In this document: piece after piece, positions 27,601 through 53,834 of the stretch
Layout of the letters: every line of letters starts with the position of its first letter
How positions within the stretch are numbered: position 1 is the stretch's first letter
Source: Streptomyces physcomitrii
GTDB lineage: Bacteria > Actinomycetota > Actinomycetes > Streptomycetales > Streptomycetaceae
Reading direction: 5' to 3'
DNA length: 64,000 bases
NCBI RefSeq assembly: GCF_012273655.1
Contig: NZ_JAAWWP010000014.1
Span: forward strand, 41,575-105,574
Program-made: the position numbers and the translations under genes
The notes under the pieces: model-generated
Seen by the model: only the letters and a program-made list of their open reading frames with translations
Databases searched by the model: none
What the model was told of the DNA's origin: nothing

Positions 27601-30600
27601 GGCGGTGACGGCGAGGCGGGGCGCGGCGTCGGTGAGCGTATGGGCGATCCGCTCGGCCGGGTAGCCGGGGTCGACCGGCAGATAGACCGCGCCCGCCTTC
27701 ATGACGGCGAGCATCGCCACGACCGCCTCGACGGTACGGGGCAGGGCCACCGCGATCCGGTCCTCGCGGCGGGCGCCGCGCGCGGTCAGCTCGGCGGCCA
27801 ACCGGTCGGCCGCCGCGTCGAGTTGACGGTACGTCAGCTCGGTACGGGAGCTGCCGTCCAGGCCGGGCCCGGCCAGTGCGGGCAGCTCGCCGTGGCGGCG
27901 CACCTGCTCCCCGAACAGGCCCGGCAGGGTGCCCGCCGCGCCGGGCAGGGCGGCCCTGGGGGTGAACGGGGGCAGCAGGGCGGCGCGTTCGGCCTCGTCC
28001 AGGAGGTCGAGGCGGTGCAGCGGGGTGCCGGGGTCCTCGGCGACGGCGCTCAGCAGGCGGACCAGGCGCCGGGCCAGGGCCTGGGCACCGGGCCGGCTGA
28101 ACAGGTCCTCGGCGTACTCCAGGACGCCTTCCAGGCCCTCGGCGCCCTCGCGCTCCACCAGGGTGAAGGTGAAGTCGAACTTCGCGGAGCCGCCCCGGGC
28201 GGGCATCGTCGTGGTGGTCAGCCCGGGCAGCCCGATCTCACCGGCGGCGCGGTTCTCGTAGGCGAGCATCACCTGGAAGAGGGGGTGGCGGGCCAGCGAG
28301 CGGGTCGGGGCGAGTTCGTCGACGAGGGTCTCGAAGGGGACGTCGGCGTGGGCGTAGGCGGCCAGGTCGGTGGCGCGCACCCGCTCCAGGAGGGTACGGA
28401 AGTCGGGGTCGCCGGAGGTGTCGGTGCGCAGGACGAGGTTGTTGACGAAGAAGCCGACCAGCTCGTCCAGGGCGGCGTCGGTGCGTCCGGCGACGGGGCT
28501 GCCGATGACCACGTCGGTGCCCGCGCCGGTCCTGGTGAGCAGGGCGGCCAGCGCGGCGTGGGCGACCATGAACAGCGAGCTGGAGGTGGTGCGCGCCAGC
28601 TCCCGCAGCCGGGCGTGCACCTCGGCGGGCACCGTGAAGCGCGCGAAGCCGCCGCGGAAGCTGGGGACGGCCGGGCGCGGGTGGTCCGCGGGCAGCCGGG
28701 TCTCCTGCGGCGCATCCGCCAACTGCTCACGCCAGTAGGCCAGTTGCCCGGCGAGCAGACCGCCGTCCGCGGCCTCTCCCCCGTCCGCCGCGCCCTCCGG
28801 CGTCTCGGGATTCTCGCCGAGCTGTTCGCGCCGCCACAGGGTGAAGTCGGCGTACTGCACGGGCAGCGGGGGCTGTTGGGGCTCCTCGCCGCGGGCGCGG
28901 GCACCGTAGGCGGTGGCGAGGTCGTTCAGGAGGGGGCGGGCGGACCACTGGTCGGCGGCGATGTGGTGCACGACCAGGGCGATGACATGCTGCTCCGCGT
29001 CCAGGCGCAACAGGGTCGCGTGCAGCGGCACTTCATGTGCCACGTCGAAGGGCCGGGTGACCGCCTCGGTGAGCAGGGCGTCGAGGTCGCCGCCCGCCGC
29101 CTCGACCACCGTCAGCGCCTCGCCGAGCCGGTCGGGGGTGAGGATCTCCTGGCGCGGGGTGCCCTCCTCGGAGGGGAAGACGGTGCGCAGGCTCTCGTGG
29201 CGGAGCTGCACATCGCGCAGGGCCAGGCGCAGGGCGGTCACGTCGAGGGGTCCGGTCAGGCGGGCCACGAAGGGGATGTTGTAGTCCGCGCCGGGGCCGT
29301 GCAGCTGCTGGAGGAACCACAGGCGGCGCTGGGCGGCCGAGAGCGGGATGCGCGCGGGCCGGGGCCGGGGCACCAGCGGCGCACCGGCCGCGGCGGTGGC
29401 ACCGGCGGCTCGGCGGGCGAGGGCGGCGACACTCGGCGCCTCGAAGACCTCGCGTACGGAGAGGTCGATACCGAAGGCGGCGCGCAGGCGCGAGGCGAGG
29501 CGGGTGGCGAGCAGGGAGTGGCCGCCGAGGGCGAAGAAGTCGTCGTCGGCGCCCGCCTTCTCGCGGCCGAGCAGTTCCGCGAAGAGACCGGCGACGATCT
29601 CCTCGTGCCAGGTGGCCGGGGCGCGGTGGGCGCCGCCGGTGATGTCCTCGGGCTCGGGCAGGGCGGCCCGGTCGAGCTTGCCGTTGCCGGTCAGCGGGAA
29701 GGCGTCGACCACCACGACGGCGGCGGGCACCAGATAGCCGGGCAGCCGCGTGGCGAGCTGCTCGCGCAGCCGGTCCCCGGGTACGGCGGTGGTGGTGAGC
29801 GCCCAGGCGACCAGGCGCACCGCGCCGTCGGGTCCGGGCCGGGCGAGGACGACGGCGTCGGTGACCCCGTCCAGGGCGGCGAGCGCGGCGCGGGCCTCGC
29901 CGGGTTCCACGCGGAAGCCGCGGATCTGCACCTGCTCGTCGGCGCGGCCGAGGTGGTCCAGGTCCCCGTCCTGCGTCCAGCGGGCCAGGTCGCCGCTGCG
30001 GTACATGCGGCTGCCGGGCGGCCCGTAGGGGTCGGCGACGAAGCGGGTGGCGGACAGGGCGCTCCGGCCCAGGTAGCCGTGGGCGAGGCCGGGGCCCGCG
30101 ACGTAGATCTCGGCGGTGCGCTCGGCCCCGGCGGGCCGCAGCGCGCCGTCGAGGAGGCGGACCGAGAGGTCGTCCAGGGGGCGGCCGATGGGGCTGAGCG
30201 GGGCGGCCCCGGTGCCGTCGCCCTCGTCTGCGTTCCAGGTGCCTTCGGCGGATTCGGCAGATTCGGCGTCTGCGGCGTCTGCGGCTGATTCCAGGACGTG
30301 GTGGGTGACGTGCACGGTGGTCTCGGTGATGCCGTACATGTTGACCAGTTCGGGGCCCTCGGGCCCCGCGGCCCGCTGCCAGGCGGCCAGTCGCCCGGGC
30401 TCCAGGGCCTCGCCGCCGAAGACGACGGTGCGCAGGCTCAGGTCCGCGGGCCGGCCGTGGTCGAGGACGGCGTCGGTGAGCTGGTGGAAGGCCGAGGGGG
30501 TCTGGCTGAGTACGGTGACCCGCTCGCGGCGCAGCAGGGCGGCGAACTCCTCGGGGGCGCGGGTGGTCTCCCGGGGTACGACGACCAGGCGGGCGCCGTG

Positions 30601-32621
30601 CAGCAGGGCGCCGAAGATCTCCCAGACGGAGAAGTCGAAGGCGAAGGAGTGGAAGTAGCTCCACACGTCCTCGGCGCCGAAGGCGAAGAGTTCGTCGGTG
30701 GTGTCGAAGAGCCGCAGCACCTGGTGGTGTCCGATGACCACGCCCTTGGGGCGGCCGGTGGAGCCGGAGGTGTGGATGACATAGGCGGTGGCCGCCGGGT
30801 GCACCGGCACCGGGGCGAGGGGCTCGGCCCCGGCGAGTTCCCGCGCGGTGGCGGGCTCGTCCAGGACGCACCAGTCGGCCTCGGGCGGCAGCTCGGGCAG
30901 CAGGTCGGCGGTGGTCAGGGCGGCGACGGGGCGGGCGGCGGCGAGCTGGGCTCCGGCGCGGGCGGCGTGGGTGCCGGGCAGCAGCGGCAGATAACCGGCG
31001 CCGGTCTTCAACACCGCGAGGACGGCGCTGAGTTGGGTGAAGGAGGGCTCCAGGCAGAGCGCGACCAGGGTGCCGGGGCGGGCGCCGCGCTCGGCCAGCA
31101 GCCGGGCCAGGCGCCCGGAGTGGTCGTCCAGTTCGCGGTAGCTGTGGGCGCGTTCGCCGTCGGTGACGGCGAGGGCCTCGGGGCACGCGCGGACGGCCTC
31201 GGCGAAGCGGGCGGTGATGCTGTCCCCGGCGGCGGGGCCGGTGTCCTGCTCCAGGGCGGCGCCGTCGTCGAGGACGCGGCGGCGCTCGTGCGCGGAGAGC
31301 AGTTCGACCGCGCCGACCGCGGTGTCCGGGGCGGTGGCCAGGGCGGTCAGGACGCGCACATAGGCCTCGGCGAGGGACTGGGCGCGGGCGGCGGGCAGCA
31401 GGTCGGGGCGGTACCGCAGGGCGATACGGGGCTCGGGTCCGGGGTGGACGACGAGGGTGAGCGGGTAGTGGGTGGCGTCCTCGCCCACCGCGGAGGTGAC
31501 GGTGAGTCCGCCCGCGGCCTGCGCCTCGTGCAGGGCGGCGGAGTCGACGCCGAAGTTCTCCACCACCAGGAGGGTGTCGAACAGCTCCCCGCCACCGGCG
31601 AGTTGCTGGATCTCGCCGAGGCCCAGGTGCTGGTGGTCGAGGAGAGCGGCCTGGGTGCGCTGCAGGGCGGTGGCGCTCTCGGCGAGGGTGCCCCACGGGG
31701 AGGCGGTGACGGGCACGGGCAGGGTGTTGATGAAGAGGCCGATCATCGACTCGGCGCCTTCGAGGTCGGCGGGCCGCCCGGAGACGGTGGTGCCGAAGAC
31801 GGCTTCGCGGCGGCCGGTGAGCCGGATCAGGGTGATGCCCCAGGCGGCCTGGTAGGCGCTGGCGGCGGTCAGTTGGTGGCTGACCGCGAGTCCGGCGAGC
31901 GCGGCGCCCGCGCCCTGTGGCAGGCGCAGGTCGATCTGGTGCGGGGCCCGGGGGACGGCGGCGGTGGCGCCGGGCGCGGCCGGGCAGAGCAGGGTGGGCT
32001 CGGCCACCTCCCCCAGCGCGGCCCGCCAGGCCTCGGTGGCCGCCGCGCGGTCGCGCCCCGCCAGATGGGCGAGGAAGTCGCGGTAGGGGCGGACCTCGGC
32101 CAACTCCGTGGCGCCGTGGGCGTGATGGGCGTAGGCGGCGAAGAGCTCCTGACCGAACAGCGGCATCGACCAGCCGTCCAGGAGGATGTGGTGGGCGGTG
32201 ACGATCAGGCGGTGCCGGTCCTCGCCCAGGCGCAGCAGGGTCAGCCGCAGCAGCGGCGGGCTCTGGAGGTCGAAGCGGTGGGCGCGCTCCTCGTCGAGGA
32301 TCCGCTGTGCGCGGGCGCCGCGACCGCTCTCGTCCAGTCCGCGGAGGTCCTCCTCCCGGAAGGGGACCTCCCAGCTGGTGGGGATGACCTGGACGGGCCG
32401 GTCCAGGCCCTCGTCGACGAAGGCGGCCCGCAGATTGGCGTGGCGGGCGAGGACGGTGTCCACGGCCCGGCGCAGCACCGCGCTGTCGAGCTGTCCGCTC
32501 AGGCCGAGGACCAGGCGCAGGGTGTACACATCGGGGTTCGCGGTGTCGAAGCCCGAGTGGAACAGCAGCCCCTCCTGAAGAGGTGTCAGCGGAAGAATGT
32601 CCTCCAGGCCGTTGTCCACGC

Positions 32622-32625
<4 letters not shown>
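16999..32625 (-). CDS. NRPS gene B: four modules (6-9), two with epimerization
   Basis: 5208-residue NRPS adding residues 6 to 9. Domain order: C-A-T (1-1092), C-A-T-E (1093-2599), C-A-T (2600-3675), C-A-T-E (3676-5208). Condensation HH motifs lie near residues 143, 1220, 2730 and 3805; TSGSTG motifs near 617, 1716, 3223 and 4284; E-domain histidine motifs near 2281 and 4856, both HHLVVDA rather than DG. The chosen start is the GTG at 32625, preceded by GGAGG with a 5-base gap and overlapping the gene A stop as GTGA; an in-frame ATG at 32637 lies before that ribosome binding site and is less likely. Pockets read Thr, X7, Val and an altered Ser. The C-terminal tail resembles the TPSDF-type linkers found between internal E and C domains and probably docks onto gene C. 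Confidence 0.95.
21601..24828 (-). other. Module 8: C-A-T, Val
   Basis: The condensation domain follows an E domain (LPLSPLQEGLAF, HHLLLDGWS). The pocket reads DAYWWGGTFK, a Val-type code. In core motif A2 the usual PLDP is PLHP. A long repetitive insert lies before the TSGSTG motif. The carrier is GGHS type and no E domain follows. Confidence 0.75.
23018..23148 (-). repeat. Gly/Pro/Val/Glu repeat insert in adenylation domain 8
   Basis: Imperfect tandem copies of a GACCGGTTCC-like unit (plus strand) encode a repetitive run rich in PVG, PVT and EPV, placed between the A2 region and the TSGSTG motif. The unit spacing is multiples of three, so the frame is kept. Confidence 0.7.
24829..29349 (-). 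other. Module 7: C-A-T-E, substrate unassigned (aromatic-like pocket)
   Basis: The condensation domain follows a carrier without E (HHIAADQWS). The pocket reads DTWTIASVDK. It resembles the Phe pocket DAWTIAAVCK at W239, T278, I299, A301 and V330 but has Ser322 and Asp331. The carrier is GGDS type, and the E domain is intact although its motif is HHLVVDA and its acid motif is ESHGR. Confidence 0.65.
29350..32625 (-). other. Module 6: C-A-T, Thr; degenerate A2 motif
   Basis: N-terminal condensation domain of the class that follows E domains (LTPLQEGLLFHS, HHILLDGWS). The pocket reads DFWSVGMVHK, one residue from the Thr code DFWNVGMVHK of module 3. Core motif A2, normally PLDPxYPxxR, is PLLPGTHAAR here. 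The carrier is GGHS type. Confidence 0.75.
30221..30292 (-). repeat. Ala/Asp/Glu/Ser repeat insert in adenylation domain 6
   Basis: Short tandem copies of GATTCGGC and GCGTCT (plus strand) encode a run such as SAADAADAESAESAE after the NMYGITETTVHVT motif. Module 3, also Thr, has only a short segment at the same place. Confidence 0.65.
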
Positions 32626-49985
<17,360 letters not shown>

Positions 49986-50077
49986 GCGCGTGTTCTCCCG
50001 GCAGGCTGACGCACCGGTCATCGGCCGGTGGGGGGCTGTGGTCCTGGACGGCACCCGGCCGCGGGCAGCACCCGGCT

Positions 50078-50109
50078 CCCGCTCGCGCCCTTAGGAGGGT
50101 GCGAGCGGG
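50078..50109 (-). terminator. Strong stem-loop between oxidase gene and NRPS gene A
   Basis: A 13-bp stem (50078-50090 with 50097-50109, one mismatch) with a 6-nt loop lies in the 163-bp gap between the two genes. There is no T tract. It may be a partial terminator, an mRNA processing or stabilising element, or the end of a shorter mbtH-oxidase transcript. No iron box or clear promoter was seen in the gap. Confidence 0.5.
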
Positions 50110-50148
50110 TGGCGGGGGCGCTGGCGGGGGGTGGTGAGGGGCGGGCGG

Positions 50149-52209
50149 TCAGTGGTGGGCGGGGCCCGCCGACGGTGACCCGCCGTGGGCGCCGTGGGGG
50201 GCCAGGTCGATGACCGCCTTCGGCTGCACGACGAAGGGACGCATCATCATCATGTCCTCGTGCTCGTAGATGTGGCAGTGGTGCAGGAACCGCCCCGGCG
50301 TGTGGTGGAACCGGGCCGCCACGGTGACCAGTTCGGCCGGGTTGAGCGCGATGGTGTCCTTGGGGCCCTTCTCCGCCGCGCTCAGCTCTCCGGCGCGGAC
50401 CCGCTTGAGGGGTTTGGAGGTACCCGCGCCGTAGCCGCCGCCGTCCAGCTCGAAGAAGGTGAAGGCGCTGACGTCGTAGACCTCGCGGGAGAGCGCCGAG
50501 AACGCGGTGGCGTGCAGATGCATGGGGTGCGGGTAGGAGCCCTCGGACTTCTCCAGGCTCAGAAAGCTCCACCGCTCGGTGCTGCCCGCGGCGACCGTGA
50601 AGGCCACCGGGTCCTGGTACGAGGAGGCGACGCGCTTGAAGGTGCGTACCCGCCCGTCGGCGTCCTCCAGTTGGACGATGCCGTCCTGGGGGAGCTTCCC
50701 GGTGGGCGCCTCGGTCTCCGCCATCTCCCAGAGTTCGGGGTCCTTCGGGTAGACCGGCGTGAGCACCACCATCCGCTCGGGTGCCTTCGCGGCCTTCTCC
50801 GGGGCCACGGGCGTGAAGGCGGCGCCGAGCACGGCGGGCGGCCGGAAGCCGGTGTCCTCGGCGCGGCCGTGGACGCGGAACTGCATCACGTCCTCGCGGA
50901 TGCCGGGCTCGGGCAACGCGTTGACCAGCCGCAGCCGCCGGCCGCGGAAGGCGGAGAAGTCGACCAGGACATCGGCGCGTTCGGCCGGCGCCAGCGCGAT
51001 CCCGTCCGCGAGCGGTGCGGGCTTCGGCAGCAGTCCGGCGTCGGTGCCGATCTGCACGAACCTCTTCGCGTCCACCGCGGTGCCGTCCTCGGTGACCAGC
51101 TTCAGGAGATAGGGCCGGTTGTTGGAGGCGTTGAGCAGCCGCAGCCGGTACCAGCCGCCCGCCACCTCCGCGTAGGGCCAGATGCGCCCGTTGACGAGGG
51201 TGAAGGGGCCGGTGAAGGGCCGCACCAGTTCGTAGGGGTCGTCGGCGACGACGATGCCCTTGTAGAGCAGGTCGCCGGTGAAACGGCCCTCGGCGTCCAG
51301 ATCGAGGTTGCGGTCGAAGAGGACCAGCGGCAACTCCCGCTCCCCGGCGGGCAGATCGAGGCCGTCCTCCTCGGCGTCGCGGATCAGATAGGCACCGGCG
51401 GCGAGCCCGCTCATCACGTTCAGATGCGTGATGTGCATGGCGTGGTCGTGGTACCAGAGCCCGGTCGCGGCCTGCTGGTTCGGGTACTCGCTCAGCTGGG
51501 CGTGCCCGGGCAGCACCGCGTTCTCGGCCCAGCCGTCGTTGCCGCCGCCGGTGACCGCGCCGTGCAGATGGACCGCGGTCCACGGCGGCAGCGCGGCGAC
51601 GTCCCCGCGCGGGTCGGCGCCCTCGCGGCCGGGCCGGTCCCACATCAGAGGCTGGCCCTCCTCGAAGGCGAAGGGCACCCGGACCGCGGCGAGGGGGAAG
51701 GCGCCGGTGAGGTCGTTCTCCCAGGCGATCCGCAGCCGCTGTCCGCTGCGCGCCTCGATCGTCGGCCCCAGATGCCCGCCCTCGTACGTCCACAGCCGGG
51801 TGGCCGGCAGGTCCCGGTGCAACCGTACGGAGGCCGTACGCATCGACACCGTGAGCCGTCCGCCGCGCCCGCGCAGCACCGGCGGGACCGGCAACCGGTC
51901 CGCGAACGGCGCCAGTTCCCTCGCCGCCCGGGCCGCCCGCGCGGCGGCCGTCAGCCCGCCCCGGGAGGGGGCGGCGGTGGCACGGGCCTGGGTGAGCGCA
52001 CCGGGCACCCGCTCCAGGCCGCTGCCCAGCGCCGCGGTCATCAGCTCGGGGCGAGCGGCCACCGCGCGAGCCGCACCGGCACCGCCGGCACCGGGGTGGG
52101 TGAGGAGGGCGGCGCTCGCCCAGGCGGCACCACCGCCCACGGCACCCGCCCCGATGAGGAACCCGCGTCTGCCCAGGGCGTCCCGCGTGAACAGGGAAGA
52201 AAGGTTCAT
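50149..52209 (-). CDS. Tat-exported multicopper oxidase (CotA/phenoxazinone-synthase type)
   Basis: 686-residue multicopper oxidase. The N terminus has a twin-arginine signal (RRGFLIGAGAVGG, then a hydrophobic stretch to about residue 40), so it should act outside the membrane. All four copper-ligand motifs are present in order: HLHG, WYHDHAMH, HPMHLHA and, near the C terminus, HCHIYEHEDMMMM. The size and the WYHDHAMHIT segment resemble the laccase-like CotA and phenoxazinone synthase families, which oxidise phenols, aminophenols or catechols using O2. The ATG at 52209 overlaps the mbtH stop as ATGA, placing it inside the iron-regulated operon between mbtH and the NRPS genes. Possible roles are oxidation of a catechol or phenol on the exported peptide, or Fe(II) oxidation; the sequence does not decide. 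Confidence 0.92.
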   Translation of the reverse strand: MNLSSLFTRDALGRRGFLIGAGAVGGGAAWASAALLTHPGAGGAGAARAVAARPELMTAALGSGLERVPGALTQARATAAPSRGGLTAAARAARAARELAPFADRLPVPPVLRGRGGRLTVSMRTASVRLHRDLPATRLWTYEGGHLGPTIEARSGQRLRIAWENDLTGAFPLAAVRVPFAFEEGQPLMWDRPGREGADPRGDVAALPPWTAVHLHGAVTGGGNDGWAENAVLPGHAQLSEYPNQQAATGLWYHDHAMHITHLNVMSGLAAGAYLIRDAEEDGLDLPAGERELPLVLFDRNLDLDAEGRFTGDLLYKGIVVADDPYELVRPFTGPFTLVNGRIWPYAEVAGGWYRLRLLNASNNRPYLLKLVTEDGTAVDAKRFVQIGTDAGLLPKPAPLADGIALAPAERADVLVDFSAFRGRRLRLVNALPEPGIREDVMQFRVHGRAEDTGFRPPAVLGAAFTPVAPEKAAKAPERMVVLTPVYPKDPELWEMAETEAPTGKLPQDGIVQLEDADGRVRTFKRVASSYQDPVAFTVAAGSTERWSFLSLEKSEGSYPHPMHLHATAFSALSREVYDVSAFTFFELDGGGYGAGTSKPLKRVRAGELSAAEKGPKDTIALNPAELVTVAARFHHTPGRFLHHCHIYEHEDMMMMRPFVVQPKAVIDLAPHGAHGGSPSAGPAHH

Positions 52210-52424
52210 GACGGGTCGGCGGCCATGCTCTCTATCAGGCTCTTGGGACGCAGATCCGTCCAGTTCTTCTCCACGTACTCCAGGCATGCCGCACGGCTGT
52301 CCTCACCGTGCGCCACCGTCCACCCCGCCGGGACCTCGGCGAACGACGGCCACAGGGAGTGCTGTCCCTCGTCGTTGACGAGCACCAGGTACACCCCGTC
52401 CTCGTCCTCGAATGGGTTCGTCAC
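52206..52424 (-). CDS. mbtH: MbtH-like NRPS partner protein
   Basis: 72-residue MbtH-like protein, which binds NRPS adenylation domains and helps their folding and activity. The family signature is complete: NDEGQHSLWP, PAGW, then CLEYV and WTDLRPKSL. The start is the GTG at 52424 (family-typical VTNPFEDEDG), with a GGAGGAGG ribosome binding site directly upstream; a further upstream TTG would only add residues not found in the family. It is the first gene of the NRPS operon, 24 bp downstream of an iron box, and overlaps the oxidase gene by 4 bp. Confidence 0.96.
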   Translation of the reverse strand: MTNPFEDEDGVYLVLVNDEGQHSLWPSFAEVPAGWTVAHGEDSRAACLEYVEKNWTDLRPKSLIESMAADPS

Positions 52425-52447
52425 GAATCCTCCTCCGTACAATCAAC

Positions 52448-52466
52448 TTAGGTAAGCCTAACCTTA
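52448..52466 (-). promoter_or_regulatory. Iron box (DmdR1/IdeR operator) of the NRPS operon
   Basis: Minus-strand sequence TAAGGTTAGGCTTACCTAA matches the actinomycete iron-box consensus TTAGGTTAGGCTCACCTAA at 17 of 19 positions. It lies 24 bp before the mbtH start and overlaps the likely -10 element, as expected for an iron-dependent repressor site. Confidence 0.9.
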
Positions 52467-52484
52467 ATACGGAGACAGAGGCAA
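52455..52484 (-). promoter_or_regulatory. Candidate promoter of the mbtH-NRPS operon
   Basis: On the minus strand, TTGCCT (52484-52479) and TAGGCT (52460-52455) are spaced by 18 bp, a reasonable -35/-10 pair. The -10 lies inside the iron box. The 190 bp between here and the end of the permease gene hold only short GC-rich inverted repeats. Confidence 0.5.
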
Positions 52485-52673
52485 GCCCTCGCCCCTCCGG
52501 CCACCTCACACCCCGCGTCCCCCACCACCTGTGAACACCGGCCCCTGCCGGGCCTGTTGACGAGCCCGGGGCACCGGGAACGGACGCGCCGGGTGAACGG
52601 CGCCTCCCCGATGGTGAGTTGGACCCCGGCGCGACCGGGAACCGTGCCTCCGGGGGCCGTTGAGGGGCGCCGG

Positions 52674-53834
52674 TCAGACCGTGGTGCGGCGCCTGCGGAA
52701 GAGGACCCAGGCGAGGTAGACACCGCCGAGGACCGCGGTGGTCACCCCGACCGGCAACTGGCTGTCCTGCTGGGTGTCGTCGACCAACTGGAGCCGGGCG
52801 AACAGATGCAGCACCTGGTTGGAGACCAGATGCGCCGCCGAGAGGAGCAGCGCCCCGCTCGCCCCGGCCGCCATCAGACTCACCCCCGGACTGCGGGCGA
52901 CCAGCATCGCGATCTGCGGAGCGGCCAGGGCCACGAAGGGCACCGGTCCCGCACTGGCCACCGCGACCGCGCACAGCCCGACGCCCAGCACCGTCAGCAC
53001 CAGCCGGCTGCGCCCCACGCCGACCCCGAGCCCCCGGGCCAGGTCGTCGCCCATCTCCAGCATCCGCAGCCGCCGCCCCATCACCACGCTCACCGGAAGC
53101 AGCACCGCGAGCGCCACGGCCATGACCTGGACCGCCCCCCAGGAGCGGCCGCTCAAGGTGCCGATGAGCCAGATGTGCGCGTTCTGCGCGTTGTGCAGCG
53201 TGGAACGGGTCAGCAGATACGAGTTGACCGACCCCAGCATCGCCGTCACCCCCAGACCGATCAGCACGAGCCGCACACCGTGCAGCCCGCCCCTGCTCGC
53301 CAGCAGGAACACCACGGCCGCGGTCGCCAGCCCCCCGCCGATCGCCCCGACCGCGACCTGGGCACTGCTGCCGCCCACCACCAGGACCGCGATCGCGCCC
53401 GTCGCCGCCCCGCTGTTGAAGCCGATCACATCAGGACTGGCCAGCGGATTGCGCGAGAGGTTCTGGAACACCGCGCCGCTGACCCCCAGCGCGCACCCCA
53501 CCAGCAGCGCGAGCAGCGCCTGCGGCAACCGCTCCTGCGTCACGAAGAACACCGCGAGCCGATCACCCGTACCGAAGAACAGGGCGCGCGCCACCTGCGC
53601 GGGAGCCACCGCGTACGCCCCCGTGCACAGGCTCACCACGAGGAGCACACCCGCGAACGCCAGGCACCAGGCACACACCCACGCCGTACGCCGATGCACC
53701 CGCATCGAGACACCCCGCCACCGCAGCGACCACATCCCCCCGGCCGCCTTCACACCCCCGGCGGCAGAACCGGCGGGCCCGGCGGTGGACGCGGACTCGG
53801 GCTCGGTCGGTGCGGACACCCGGGCGGCCGTCAC
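52674..53834 (-). CDS. FecCD-family iron-siderophore permease (FepG-like)
   Basis: 386-residue integral membrane permease of the FecCD family, which imports ferric siderophores or haem together with a binding protein and an ATPase. The sequence shows about nine to ten hydrophobic segments after a roughly 50-residue hydrophilic N terminus, and the family motif LSRNPLASPDVIGFNSGA near residue 130. Near the C terminus GPVPFVALAAPQIA matches the conserved GxIxFVGLxxPxxx region. The GTG at 53834 has AAGGAGGT six bases upstream and overlaps the stop of the upstream permease gene as GTGA. It is the second gene of the pair, which probably forms a heterodimer. Confidence 0.93.
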   Translation of the reverse strand: MTAARVSAPTEPESASTAGPAGSAAGGVKAAGGMWSLRWRGVSMRVHRRTAWVCAWCLAFAGVLLVVSLCTGAYAVAPAQVARALFFGTGDRLAVFFVTQERLPQALLALLVGCALGVSGAVFQNLSRNPLASPDVIGFNSGAATGAIAVLVVGGSSAQVAVGAIGGGLATAAVVFLLASRGGLHGVRLVLIGLGVTAMLGSVNSYLLTRSTLHNAQNAHIWLIGTLSGRSWGAVQVMAVALAVLLPVSVVMGRRLRMLEMGDDLARGLGVGVGRSRLVLTVLGVGLCAVAVASAGPVPFVALAAPQIAMLVARSPGVSLMAAGASGALLLSAAHLVSNQVLHLFARLQLVDDTQQDSQLPVGVTTAVLGGVYLAWVLFRRRRTTV

